The notes: generated from the sequence alone by a model not told the origin. A stretch of 64,000 nucleotides of DNA from Madurella fahalii (GCA_029876055.1 CM056876.1:1240001-1304000); one strand, 5' to 3'. Positions 22,881-34,498 are shown, counted from the first letter of the stretch. Translations and numbers: made by a program.

Positions 22881-24048
22881 GAAAATTGTGTCTACTCGAT
22901 GCGGTTATCTGTCGAACTGAATGCAAGGCAAAGCGGGGTTGCAGCGGCGAGGAGGTCTATGCGGGGCATAGAAAATGGAAAACAAGGGAGCATATGATAT
23001 AACTCTATCGCGATCTAAAGGGGTTAAGCGCTACTAAGAGTTAGAGCGCTATTAAGGGATCTCTTTTGTATATATACCGCTCAATGTCTCCTATATATTG
23101 GGATCAGAACAAGGTATATCTTCTTTTCTTTCCTCCTTCCTACTCTCTATTCTTGAGCCCCTTTTTTGCTCCCTGCAGTGTCACAGACTCAGAAGGTAAA
23201 GCCGACATAAGACACCAGGATCAAAAACGGAGGAACTTTAGAATCGGTTGTCGCCAACGCACAAATTATTTTAACCACCATTGGCTCGCTACGGGTCCAG
23301 AGAATAAATGTAGGAGAAGTTGCCGATTTCTCAGGAGTGCGGTCGGCGACTTCATCGGTGACCTTGATTAGTCTATAGAGCTTGTCTAAATGCAGTATTT
23401 CGAGCCGGTAATAAAAGGAGTTTGAGTAAATTGACGGCTTTGAAATCTTGATCTCAGTGTCTAAATACGAGCATAAGCACATTTTATGATTATTTGAGAA
23501 GAGCCCTAGTTGTTCAAGCCAGAGCACTAGGTCTTCCTTTAAACGAATGATGGTATACGCTAGCACCCTACGGCAGCTCTGTAATGCTGAGTGTTTAGGC
23601 TCATGATGCAAGTATTGACAAGTTGTTCTTTATGACACTGCGATGTGACATTGACGACCTTCTTGGGATGGCAGTGTTAGGGTGAAGGAGTGATCAACTG
23701 GCCTCAGGTGGGCTCACTTACACCAGGTTGGTTCGAAGTCGTTGGCAGCCACATCACACTCAGACTTCCAGTGCTCTCTTTTGACACCAAGTGTGCTAGA
23801 TTGATAAAGCCAATATAAATACCAATGCCGCCCCTCTGTTTTTGCAACAAACCACTCACACCTTCCACTTTCTACCGTCCTCCCCGTTCTACAAGAAACA
23901 CTTACATACTCAAGAGTCAATCCGCATTCATTGCTCGGAGCACTTGCATCAAGTTAGCCCTGCCGCGGTCATCCCAGGCCTGCAATCCCCGATAGATAAC
24001 CCAAAGCGTAGAAGTGGCCTCTAACTTCAGCGAATTTCTGGAACCAAC
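22881..24048. other. Intergenic with a possible DDE transposase relic
   Basis: The minus frame 23189..23611 ends in a stretch containing TTDSKVPPFLILVS, which recalls the motif after the second catalytic Asp of pogo/Fot1-type DDE transposases (ADG..xPPxxIxxG). The rest shows no clear match, so this is weak. TA-rich flanks near 23030-23100 and a T/C-rich block at 23118-23170 lie beside it. The right end holds the promoter of the small CxxC gene. Confidence 0.3.
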
Positions 24049-24744
24049 ATGACCATCACATGCGCTAGTTGCTTCCGTGAAGTGGCTGTAACCCGCACCT
24101 TCAGCGACCCCGGCAGAGCTGGTGCTGCTATTTGCTCAAGATGCTATGATGCAGCCGAGGTACGTAGTGTCTAATTTTGTGCGTGAATCGACACTACCTA
24201 CTTACGACGACAAACTTCTGCTGACATTGTATAGCATTGCAGTGATTATAGCCGACTCACCCGGAACGAGGTAATTTCTCTGTGGGCGAAACACGTCGCA
24301 GACGAGAGTGAACAGGAAGAGGATGCTTCTGGGCAGGACGATGCCAACCATGAGAGAAGCACCTCTAGAGTTGCTGGTTGGGGATCCGAGCTACCACCTG
24401 TTGCACACCATTTTACAGCAACCAGCGAGCCTACCGATGCGGAGACCTCTATGAACCTGGTTTCTGATATTGAGAATACTTTAGTAGCTTCCACACAACC
24501 CTCCTCAGGAACACCGGCCATCGCCGACGATCCATATCCGTACCATGATAATGGAAACCAGTCTGCTGAAAGCCAGCCCGCGACCACCGGGGCTGCCAAC
24601 TCCTCGACATATAACTGGCCGGACATTGCCCACAGTAGTACCAAACACCCCGAGGGGTATACCGGTGTCAGACGCGGCTTCGGTACTACATGTCTGGTAG
24701 ACGGTGTCGATCCTGAAGACAGTAACAGTGACAAACAGGAATAG
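24049..24744 (+). CDS. Small hypothetical protein with paired CxxC motifs
   Basis: Two exons, 24049..24159 and 24235..24744, separated by a 75-nt intron with donor GTACGT, branch site CTGAC and acceptor ATAG; total 206 residues. The first exon places Cys5, Cys8, Cys29 and Cys32 as CxxC-x20-CxxC, and exon 2 opens with HCSDY, so a zinc-ribbon or B-box-like metal site of about 40 residues spans the intron. The rest is acidic, Ser/Thr/Pro-rich and probably disordered (ESEQEEDASGQDD). No family recognised. The joined frame, the good intron and a TATA-like AATATAAAT at about 23811-23820 support a real gene. Confidence 0.55.
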
Positions 24745-25246
24745 TGCATCTGAGACCACGGTGGAGGCTTCCTTAACGCTAGGTAATTGTTTACCGTGCT
24801 TCTTGCCGTCTAGACACAAAGTGATCAATGAATCTATGAAGTAACGCAACAAAGTGACGGCTGTGTGTTGAGGCAACAGGATTTCATAGGTATTGAATTT
24901 GACCAATAATTCCAATCCAGTGCGAGATAAGAGGATAAATGCCACATATATATTCAACCAGATCGCTCAACTCTTCCCAATACAGCATTTCCAGAATGAC
25001 AATCTAATTAATCGTCGAGATCCTTGCCAAAACATCAAGCCCAGCTCCTGAACCACTATATAAACGAGCCCGCAAAACATAAAACGAATGATCCGAAGCC
25101 CTCCAGTTTTGTCTATCTTGATGCCGATTTCCCTGAAAATTACTTCTCATGTGCAGTGTCCATAATTATAGTCTAGAAAACGGAACCGTGAGGTGATGGT
25201 TGACGATTATCACACCCCTAACACACTCCACAAACCGTCGACCGCC
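24745..25246. other. Intergenic between convergent genes, no gene seen
   Basis: 3' flanks of the CxxC protein gene and the phosphate carrier. AT-rich around 24930-25170. Confidence 0.45.
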
Positions 25247-26489
25247 TCATTTGATCTCGATTCCGCCGGTCGCACCAAGGGCCTGTTGCCATCATTAGCC
25301 CCTAGAAGACCCTCAAACATACGCCGGGCCATCGGATGGAACTCACCTTCTTGATATCACCATAAATAGCAAACTGTACAGCAGTCATACCCCCAACCAT
25401 GATGATCCTTGCACGGATGCCCGCGAAGCTGCCGCGAACGCCCATCCCCTTCGCAAGCCTGAGCAGACGACCAAACGTGGATTCCCCAGTTGCCCCCTTG
25501 TCCTTGTTGATCTTGCTGAGGAGGTTGTCAGCCGGCTGCGAGACGACAGCCGCAGCAACACCAGCGATGAGGCCCGAGGCGATGTTGATACCCGTGATGG
25601 CGGTGCCGGACACGGCCGACTTGTCGACGTGCTTGTAGATCTGCTCGAGCGTATTCTCATACACCACAAAGCTCGCCATCGTATATGGAACCCTACAACC
25701 CCGCCATCAGCACACCCCAACCGCCACGCACACACAAAAACAACAGCCGCAGCAGCTGCAGTAGTAGTAATAATATCACATACTGCTTCATCAAAATAGG
25801 CCCCAACCCAGAGTACAGCCCGTGAACCCCTTCTTCCCCCGCCATCCTAGCCAGCCCGTCCCACAGACCCCTCGCAAAGCCAGGCTGCGACACGAGGCGG
25901 ATCCTGACGGCCTCGAACGGGCACAGCGCGAGGTCGCCCGCGATCTCGGCGAGCGCCGACGAGCCGAGGTAGACGGCGTAGCGGTTAGCCGAGGCAGCGT
26001 CGTAGCCGAGCGCGTCGATGGCGCTGGCCTTGAGGAACTCGTAGCCGCCGAACTTGAACCCGCCCTGCAAGAAGTAGCCCGCCACGGTGGGGCCGAGGCC
26101 GAGCGCCAAGGCGCCGGCCCCCTCGCCAGCCACGACCCGTCGGAGGCCGCCTACGATGCCGCCGTTGTAGGACTGCGGGTCGAGTTGGATGCGGGTTTTG
26201 ACGCTGTATCAGGTGGTGCGGAGTCAGTGTCTGCTTCTACGCTGCAAAAAGGGGGGTTGGGGGGTAGGGGAGGGTGTGACTCGCCGGCCCAAACTGGAGG
26301 GTCGTTGAAGTTGAAAAGTTTCTGATGGTCTTACATGTCGATGGGCGTGAGGATGGCGTGCGTAAAGGAGCAGCAGACGGCGCCGGCTAGGGCGTAGCGG
26401 GAGTACATGGCGATGGGGGAAAGGTTTGGCAATGATGAGTCGGTGGCGATCGAAGATGATGATGGCTGGAAAATGGCACCCTGGGGCAT
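25247..26489 (-). CDS. Mitochondrial phosphate carrier
   Basis: Inner-membrane carrier of the SLC25 family that brings phosphate into the matrix for ATP synthesis. Four exons on the minus strand: 26335..26489, 25784..26203, 25347..25692, 25247..25282; introns of 131, 91 and 64 nt, all GT-AG, phase kept, giving 318 residues. The three carrier repeats show the signature PxDxxK at PIDIVKTR, PFEAVRIR and PADNLLSK. FKFGGYEFLK, GLYSGLGPILMKQVPYTM and FAIYGDIKK are phosphate-carrier hallmarks. The last exon is only 12 codons (ALGATGGIEIK). The start at 26489 leaves a Ser-rich N-terminal extension of about 29 residues before MYSRYALAG; a shorter start at 26408 is possible. The next gene upstream on the same strand begins 120 bp away. 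Confidence 0.92.
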
Positions 26490-26608
26490 GGCTTGGACGG
26501 CTGCAACAAGAGACGAGGAGGACGAAGGCGACGGTGATCCATTTATGCTGTACGGGGTATTAATGCCAAGAGCAAAACATTGGAGGTATCTTTCCCTTCC
26601 TCACTACT

Positions 26609-26893
26609 CTACCTCCATCCGGCAAACCCTCCTAGCGACCCTAGAATTCCTTTGCTTTTCTCAGCACTGGAGGCTGCGACGGCGGCGGCTGTTGAGGCGG
26701 TAGACCCCGGATGCGCAGCCCCTGCGGCGGTGCCCTTGATTGACTCCAAAACCCGTAGATGTTCCTTCTTCAGGGCTTCAAAGTCTTCGTCGAGTCGGTT
26801 GTGCCATGGGTACAGGACGCAAACCTGAAACCCTAATGCTGAGCTGGCAACGATGAAGTTTGTGAGGGAAATGGCGCGGGTGACGAACACCAT
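26609..26893 (-). CDS. Small hydrophobic protein, possibly mitochondrial (unknown function)
   Basis: Single exon for 94 residues. The N-terminus TRAISLTNFIVASSALGFQVCVLYPW is a positively started membrane helix. It is followed by a charged segment LDEDFEALKKEHLRVLESIK that should be helical, then an Ala/Ser/Gly-rich tail ending FAGWR. Such a layout is common in small inner-membrane proteins of mitochondria, and the neighbour downstream is the mitochondrial phosphate carrier; both points are only suggestive. The PWH motif and charged helix look conserved rather than random. Start context is CCAAAATGG. Confidence 0.6.
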   Translation of the reverse strand: MVFVTRAISLTNFIVASSALGFQVCVLYPWHNRLDEDFEALKKEHLRVLESIKGTAAGAAHPGSTASTAAAVAASSAEKSKGILGSLGGFAGWR

Positions 26894-28624
26894 TTTGGCG
26901 GATAAATTATCTGTCGCGAGGATGGTCAGTCAGACTAGGGGGAACGGCGGTGTAGTAACCAGGGCAGGAGGGCGTACATATTGTCGTTGTTATAGCGAAG
27001 TGGATGAGATCACAAGCGTGCCTTCGCACGAGAGTCGCAGTGACAGCGAGTGTAGACGAGACCAATGACGAAAGGGAACGACGACTTCCTGAGTTGGGGG
27101 GGTAAAGAATGAATGAACAGAGGCAGGAATTGGGAACCAAGCGAGAGTTATGAAGGATTTTTAAACGCCGTGGCTGGCGAGGCAGCGGCTGCGGTCCGAG
27201 GTGCTCGGCGGGGAATGGGTGGCGACAAGGCCCGGGTCGTAGATTGCGTGGTAGGTCTTGAATGGTTGAATGTATGGTCCCCACAGAATAATTAAATCAA
27301 AGGAGCCCTTCGATCTCGGTGAGTGTTTACGCGAGGGCCGACACAGTGAAGGATGTCCCTCGACCACTGAAGGAGCCAAGCCCCTTGGCTCCCTGACTGC
27401 GTCACAGGTTGTCCCTCACAACGACGTCACATGCTGGAGGTGGAGCAGTACCCCGTAGCCATCCTCGAATGGAGAGGGGGGCATTCCAAGCCAAGCCACC
27501 TTGAAGGCCATCTCCTGAAGGCACTCAGAACGCCCCTGGCAGGTGAAGCACATGGTTGTCTGCCGGATATCACGCAGCCCTTTTTCCACTCTCAGTCCAA
27601 AGCAGCGTTCAATAATGAACCAGATTACTACTGGGCGTTTCAGAAGGCCCTGGAAGACGAATTCCGGCCTCCCTCCCATCCCCTCGCGTCCCGACGTCCC
27701 GGTGGAAGTCAGCTGTGCAGCGATCTCACATACGAGCAGGGGAAAAGACCGCGTTCTGGCCCGCGGGTCCACAGCCACTGCCGATCCCTCCACCGGCCCG
27801 CCCAACGTCTCGATGTTAGTGGACAGCCCTGTGGGCTCGTTGCAGGCCGGCCAAGCCCGACGGTGCCTCAATCCCGATCCGGTCCTTTGGGACTAGTCTC
27901 GCACGGCCCGATCTCTCAATGCGGTCCTTTGGGAATAGCCTCGGACATGAATGATTCAGAAGTGGCGTGATCTCGTCACCGCCGCGGTAATATTTCGGCA
28001 TCGGGTTCCAGCGACTTCGGAAGCAAATTTTCTCTCTCGCAATCTTCGGGCACCCGCTCGGCTCGACAGCGTTACAGTGCGCGCTTGGCTGCTGCCGACG
28101 TTCCGGCATGCGACGACAGGGGGTGGTGGTGGAGAACAACGTGGTACCCCAGGCCGAGCACTCCTCCGCACCATGCCTAGGTTGAAAACAACGCCTTCCC
28201 TCATCGAGATCACGACCGCTGTGTTTCGGCTACCCTTCCCGAAGGGAGTCTGCGCCGAGTCAGCCTCAAACGGTCTCTTAACAATATCCTCCAGCCAATC
28301 ATCAAATGTCGATTCTGCTCGCTCTCGGTGAGTGGCACGCGGTGATAAAAAGACTGGCAACAAACCACCCATTGCCCCAGTAAGTAGTAGTAAAGTAGCA
28401 GCTTGTCCGCCGCACTCAACTATTAGTCATGCATACTGCCGGAGCCAGACACGCTTCCCACTACCGACACTGCTCGCACACCGCTTCAGCAAGATCAACG
28501 CTTCCCGCGTTGACCCGCTCGGCCCCATCGGCTGCCAGCAGACATCACCGCACTTCCACAACCCACCAACCAACCGAGAAATATAAACCATCCCCCGAAG
28601 AGCAAGAAGACGCACAAATAATAA
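26894..28624. other. Intergenic, about 1.7 kb, no gene supported
   Basis: Open frames of 100-180 codons occur on both strands (27416-27970, 27951-28372) and overlap each other; none has a family motif or consistent introns. The left part holds the promoter of the small hydrophobic protein gene, the right end the 3' flank of RAP1. Confidence 0.45.
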
Positions 28625-31600
28625 CTAAATACTGTCCCAAACCTTCAAAAACCTCCTCCTCTCCAAGACCCCTTCCACCCCGTGCTTCTCCACCAACCGC
28701 CAAAACACCTTCTCCTCGCTGGCCCCAGGCGTCGACGGCTTGTCGGGTACCACGCCGCCCAGCGCGTCCAGCCAGCTCGCAATCCCCCTCACCCGCCCAT
28801 CATCCCGCTCCGTCCACACCCCCTTTATATCGCGCGGAATCCCGTCGCCGCGCGCCAGGCTCTCAATGACCGCCGCGGCATTCGCCTGTCTGCACGTCGT
28901 GGCCTTAACAGCGCGGCTGACGAGGGATGCCGGGCAGCCCTGCGCGACAAAATGGTTTATGATCGGGGAGGGGTCGAATGTCTGTGGTTTGGCGCTCTCG
29001 GGGTTGGGGCTGCGGTTGGGTTGCGCAGGGGGGCCGGGTTGGGGGTGGACGGCACTCCTGCGGGCGGGAGGTCGCGGGGTGAGACCGCTGGTGGATGGCG
29101 GGCCGTTGGATCGGTTGCGCGCCGACGGGCGTGGAGCTGGCGTTTCTGAAGAAGATAGCCGCTCTTTGACGATCGCGGGTCGTCGTGGAGGAGGCGGGGA
29201 GATATCGGCGGCGACGGAGGCTGGCTGCGTGCCCTTTGACCACGACGCGGGCAGGGTCCGGCGCGGGCGGGACGCGTTGGTTACGACGGGGTTGAGGGCA
29301 GGTCGCGAAGTGTTTGAGGGCCTGGGCGTGAGGTTGCTCATCGTCTCAAATTCGTCGCTAGACTCAGACATGCCGTTGTCAACTTCGATTGTAGGAAGCG
29401 GGCAGTTAGCTGATGACAGGACCTTAGGACGGGGAGATGCTTTCTCCATTCCGGATTGAAGCTCTGATGGGCTGAGCGCTTCGTTGTCGTCGTCCAACCC
29501 ATCATCCTGCATGGCAGACTCAAAGTTTTGTGTCTCCGGTTCAAGAGCCCTTCCCTGCTGCACGTCTCCACCAAAATAGAAGTCTTGGGTTTCCGGCTCT
29601 GCCCTTTGCTTCTGTGGACGGGACACAAGTCGTGGCCGCTTGCTGGGAGTGTCTCGGGAGGCTGAAGACATCTTAGATACGTCGTCCTCTTGGCCAGCCA
29701 GTTGGAGGCGAGATTCTGGAGTACATGGTATCTCTTCGTCGGGGTTGTGCCGGCGCCGTTTGCTGACCGAGCTGACACGCGATATAGAGGATGATCGTAT
29801 GGCCTGCTTAAATGTCCTCTTATAGCCCACCAAGGGAGGCGAGGACACAAAAAGATCTTGATCAACGGAAGGTGCGGGGCCGCCTCTTGATCCATGCGAG
29901 GCAATCTCTTCCTCGTCCTCACCATCAATGCCCTGGTGCTCCTCATCAACCGTCTCCTCGTCATCACTCTCTTCCTCCCCATCTTCGCCTTCATCCTCGC
30001 CTTCGACTTCGCATTCACGTGCATCCCACCCGTTAAATGCCTGTATCGCGCGTTCGAACTCCAGCAGATGTTTCTCGTATGTCTCCTTCACTAGCCGAGG
30101 CATATCTGGCTCCGCCACCCAGTCGTACCCTAGGCTCTCAGCGATTACTTGCCAATCGCGGGATTCGTGGTGCGGCTGCCTGGTGACGCAGGACCAAAGA
30201 ATCCAAAAATCCACCGTGTGCCGGCCAATCTGTGCCCAAGGGACAAGGCTGGCACCAGTAGTCTCCCTGTCGTGGTTAAAAAGTTCCCGAAACTCCTCCT
30301 TTGTAAGTACCGGGGTGACGCCTGTCTTCGCGGCGCGTTGATGCGGCGGAGGTCCGTCTGCATCGTCCCGCGAGGGCACAGTCTCCCCCGATGTGGGCGG
30401 TCGATGGCTGGTAATAGACAGCTGGTCGGGGGCTAATGGCGAGTTGTCTAGTTCGCTCTTTATCTCGTCGTTGCTCTCTTCTGCGAGAGCCCGACGCGTC
30501 AAATAGCCGTTTGCCCGAGCCTGGAATGATGTGATTGATGCTAGCGTTCGCTGGCAATCCAGCCGCGTCCGGTAGCCTCTCCAAATGCTCTGAATGGTTA
30601 TCGCAAGCCGGAGTCTGGTCTGTCTATATTTCAACAGTGACAATCGCCGCCGCACTTCCCAGCGCGTTTTATAGCCCCTCCAGAGCCTTTGTATTGTCCT
30701 TGCGGCCTGAATTTCTCTTCGTCTGTGTTCTAGCTCTTGAATCTTCGTTCTCGGCCGACTGCTGTCCTCAGGGGCACTTGTGCTATGTCCGGGTTCCCGT
30801 TTTACAACAGCGCTAGAGGTTTGTGGTGCGGATGGAGGCAGGACGCTCTGTGGACTTGGGCTATGCCCCGGCTCGCGTTTTACAACAGCGAGGGCGGGTT
30901 GTGGACTGGACGGACACATGTCGGTCGGGGGCGATTTGGCTCGAGGTATTGGGCGGACCTCCTCGGAATCTGAAAGGTCGGGTGATTTCTCGGGCTCTCT
31001 GAGAGAGAGGTGCCGTACCCATCGGTCACGCCATGAATGCGCAGAATGGTGCGGATACTGGCAAGAGTAAGCCAAATGCGCAAGACAGGGGAGATGCAAC
31101 ACAGACCTTGGCCGCCAGTTCCATATAGATCTTCGCGCCCTTTTCTTTCTCGCCATCTCGGCAACGTTGCAACACATGGTTAGTGAGAAGCTTGTCGTCC
31201 TCCTCAGTGAAGCGCACTCTGCCTCGAGGCGCGTCTGGCCGTTGGACTCCTTCAGGAGTACCCTTAGCAGTAGAAGCGGTTCGCTGCGCAGCTGTGGCAG
31301 GTGGTACAGCGGCAGTTGTGGCTTCAGGCATAACGACTGATCTTGGGCCAGATGGGGCCGGTATCTGTAAAGGAGCTGCTGGTAGGTCCTTTTCATGAAG
31401 GAGGGCGAGTCGTTTTACCCATCTATCCCTCCACGAATGCCATGAGTGATGCGGGTACTGATAAATGTCAGCAGCGGCCTGGTATGTGGGGGACGAGAGG
31501 AACCCGCCTGTTTCTCGAGATCTTGGTAGATCTTATTGCCGCTGTGGTTATGCACATGCTGGCGCACCCAACTGACTAGGATCTGATCGTCTTGGTTGGT

Positions 31601-31977
31601 GAAAGGGAGTTTTCCTGCCTTGGCCGGCTTCGGCGTCGGGTTCGTCGACGCAATCCGGTAATCGTCGATATTGGCAATCGTGCCCAGGCGCACTGAATCG
31701 TCGATGTACTTCCACGAGACAGATCCTGGAGGAGCATTCTTCTTGGCGTGGTCCGCGATCAAAACATCGGCGTATTTCTCCAAAAGTACGATTTTGCCCC
31801 CATTATCCTGCCATGAGGTTAGGCGCTGTCGGAAAAAGGATAGGACGAACATACCTCGATCTTGGCAACTATGTCGCCGCGAGTTGGGACTCGCTGGGCA
31901 ACCCAGAACTTGATTCCGCCAAAGAGAGTGCCCTCGTATTTTCCATTCACCCCCTCATAAACGATGCGCGTAGCCAT
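28625..31977 (-). CDS. RAP1: Telomere-binding protein Rap1
   Basis: Telomere and silencing protein of the shelterin-like complex. Exons on the minus strand: 31855..31977, 31508..31807, 31107..31457, 28625..31057; introns of 47, 50 and 49 nt; 1068 residues. Order of parts: BRCT domain (1-110, FGGIKFWVAQRVPTRGDI); first Rap1 Myb-like domain (about 120-165, LPFTNQDDQILVSWV, ending YPHHSWHSWRDRWVKRL); second (about 215-275, RVRFTEEDDKLLTNHV, ending YPHHSAHSWRDRWVRHL); two copies of VVKREPGHS; IQ motifs at about 380, 413 and 436; an ARID-like region (about 508-600, ending YEKHLLEFE); an acidic stretch; a long disordered part; and the Rap1 C-terminal domain (about 960-1068, VEKHGVEGVLERRRFLKVWD). 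Intron 2 uses a GC donor. A telomere-like CCCTAACCCT lies just upstream of the start. Confidence 0.9.
31458..31507 (-). other. GC-AG intron between the two halves of the first Rap1 Myb domain
   Basis: The donor reads CAG-GCGGGT and the acceptor TTATCAG, with CTGAC as a branch site. Only this join gives EKQ-YPHHSWHSW, parallel to AAK-YPHHSAHSW across the next intron (31058..31106, normal GT-AG). No GT donor in range keeps the frame. Confidence 0.7.
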
Positions 31978-32954
31978 CCTGCCAAGCCCTCAAACCCCGT
32001 CTCTGGGCCTTCCCGATCACCTATCCCAATCACTGTATCCCTATCCCTAACCCTGAGCATCAGGGCCAGCAGAAGCTCCGCAACCGTCCGTCCAGAAACT
32101 CGATGTTGGATGATTAAATGTAACCAGGATTCGGCCCAAATGAACGCATCACAATGTATATTTGAGATTCTGGCAAGACAATACGCGATGGAGTGTTGCA
32201 GAAATGATCTCTCGATGCAGGGAACAAAACCGGTGAGATGGCGCGTCGTTAATGTCGAATAACACTCTCTCGATCTGCGAGATGCAGCCAGACGGCAAAG
32301 CTGGGCCTGCAAGGTAGCTCCACTGCTCTGTTTTGGGGGAGGCGCGTGTCAATTCGGAGAGAGCAGCGACGGTTCGAAAGCCAAACGACCGCCCAGGGCC
32401 GCCACAAAACAAAGCTTCCCTGACAAATTTTATGCCTTAAACACCACCGATGACTCCAGTACCTGGAGTAAGAAAATAGGGAGATGCGGTCAAGAGATAA
32501 ATGTGATGGAGTCCAAGACCCGGCGACAGTTGGAAGAACTTCAAGTTGAGAGTGATCAATTACCCGCGACATGTGGGGTCGGCCAGTCGCGTTCCCCCAC
32601 AAAGAAAATGAGAGCACGAGGTTAGCTCGCTTAATTGCCTAAGCGGGGCGGTGAGGCCAGCACACCCAGCGAGTCGTTGGCTGCGAGCAGCAGCCCATTC
32701 GAGGCGCCCAGTAATTCAACACACCTTGACGCCCAAAAAAGAAAAAGAAAAAAACAAGTTGCACTTAAAGTTGGAGCATGACACTGCGGGAAGGCTCCGT
32801 TTGAGCGACACTCCTGCCCACCTGAACGAGCTGAAGTGGGACGGCTGAGGTGTGTCATCCGCCTCGCCTCACCTCACCTCCAGCTAGTTTTCCTGTTTCA
32901 GTACCGCCGTAGCATGCATTAATTGCTGGCCTGTTTATCAACAACTCCAGCAAA
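31978..32954. promoter_or_regulatory. Divergent region between RAP1 and SWF1
   Basis: About 1 kb with both promoters. It contains the telomere-like motif described separately. Open frames at 32149-32617 and 32631-32858 have no family features. Confidence 0.5.
32045..32054 (-). promoter_or_regulatory. Telomere-repeat-like site upstream of RAP1
   Basis: CCCTAACCCT on the plus strand, i.e. AGGGTTAGGG in the direction of RAP1, 68-77 bp before its start codon; the flanking CCTATCC is a diverged copy. Such sites can be bound by telomere proteins or telobox factors; autoregulation is inference. Confidence 0.45.
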
Positions 32955-34338
32955 ATGGGCGTCATTGCGACTATCGCCCTCGTCGTCCTCGGCATCTCCT
33001 TCATGGTCTTTGTGACCTTTTTCGGCCGTCTTCCCGCGCTCAGGTAGGACAACGGCCCCAAAAACCCAAAACAAGTACTAAACCGAGAGTAGACGAACAC
33101 CGATAGCCTGGCTGCACCGCGTAATATGGGTGCACCTCCCGAACGGGGTCCTGGGCCTCGACCAGCGGCTCAGCGGGGGTAGGGTCACCGCCTCGTGTGT
33201 GCGGTTCGGGAATTACATGATGTACGACAAACATCCAACCATCCTGGTATGATAGCAGCGCCCCTTCAAGACAGCTCACACCTCCCCATTGTTCTAACTC
33301 GAACCCCAGATCTTCTTCATCGTCCTCCTCGTGGGGGGTGAGGTTCTCTACCTCCCAGCAGCCTGGCCGCGGATCGGCCTGCTGGTCAAAACAACCGGCA
33401 CCATCGCCATGCTCCTCCCCTACCTCTTCCTCTACCTCTCAGCCTTCACTGACCCGGGGTACATCACCCCGGCCAACCACACCCACGAGATGGCCCGCTA
33501 CCCGTACGACTTCTCCCTCTTCAACCCGGGGAGCGAGTGCTCCACCTGCCGCCTGCTCAAGCCCGCGCGGTCCAAGCATTGCTCCGTGTGCAAGCGGTGC
33601 ATCGCCAAGAACGACCACCACTGCATCTTCATCAACAACTGCGTCGGCGCAAAGAACCAGCACTGGTTCATCCTGCTCCTCCTGTCCACCGCGGTGTTGA
33701 CCCTGTACGGCGGCGTCCTGGGCATACACCTGATGACGAGCAGGATGCGCTTCTACTTCCCCCACTGGGCGCTGTTCCCCTGGCGGGCCAACGACGGGCA
33801 GGGCATGTCCTTCACGCAGTGGCTGGTCATCTGGAGCTGGGGCATGCAGACCGGCGTGGCCATGGGCGCCGTGACCCTGCTGGCGCTCATGACCAGCCCG
33901 CTCGTGTGGGGATTGCTGGGCTATCACCTGTGGCTGGTGTACTGTGGGACGACGACCAACGAGTCGATGAAGTGGTCGGATTGGCAGGCGGATATGAACG
34001 ACGGCCTTGCGTTCAAGCGGAGAATGGAGCGGGGGAGGGTCAAGGATTGGAGGATTGAGCCGGCGCGGACCAGGTGGCCAGTCGAGACGGAACAGGTTTT
34101 AGTTAGGACCGTGGATGGGCAGCCTCCGGCTGAAGATCCCGATTTTCCAGGCGTAGGGGAGTGGGAAGCGGTGTGGAGGCTGAAGGACGTCGAGAACCTT
34201 TATGATCTTGGGTTCTGGGACAATCTGATCGATGTATTCGTCCCGGGTTTCGAGTTCCGGGACCCCAGGGTGCCGGTGTCGGAGAGCAGGCTGCGGCTGA
34301 AAAAGAAGAGGAGAGCGAGGAAGATCTACCTAGCGTAG
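32955..34338 (+). CDS. SWF1: DHHC palmitoyltransferase Swf1
   Basis: Adds palmitate to cysteines near membrane helices of SNAREs and other proteins at the ER. Three exons: 32955..33043, 33093..33246, 33310..34338; introns of 49 and 63 nt, the first with a TACTAA branch site; 423 residues. The joins give PALR-RTPIAWLHRVIWVHLPNGV and HPTIL-IFFIVLLV, as in the family. Hydrophobic helices: residues 1-25, about 80-100 and 105-125, then two after the catalytic part. The cysteine-rich domain (about 158-192) reads CSTCRLLKPARSKHC...CKRC...NDHHCIFINNCVG, with the catalytic DHHC at about 183-186. YLYLPAAWP-like and TDPGYIT motifs fit Swf1 rather than other DHHC enzymes. All key residues are present. 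Confidence 0.92.
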
Positions 34339-34498
34339 CAAAGGCAACGTTGGTGCAGTGTTGTGGATAATGGTTGTATAGATCTGATTTGGCATAGAGG
34401 GATACCATAGCATGATATTCACCGAGCAGTACGATTCCACTCCTTTCAGGGTATCAATCTATATCCTACAAGTACAAGTACAACGCACAACGCCTCCT

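Noticed and set aside
27431..27970. Overlapping frames of 150-180 codons on both strands between the small membrane protein and RAP1
   Set aside because: No motif, no start context, no intron pattern; both strands open at once, as expected by chance in GC-rich DNA.
33439..33927. Minus-strand frame of 162 codons over SWF1
   Set aside because: Antisense of the DHHC coding region; no family features.
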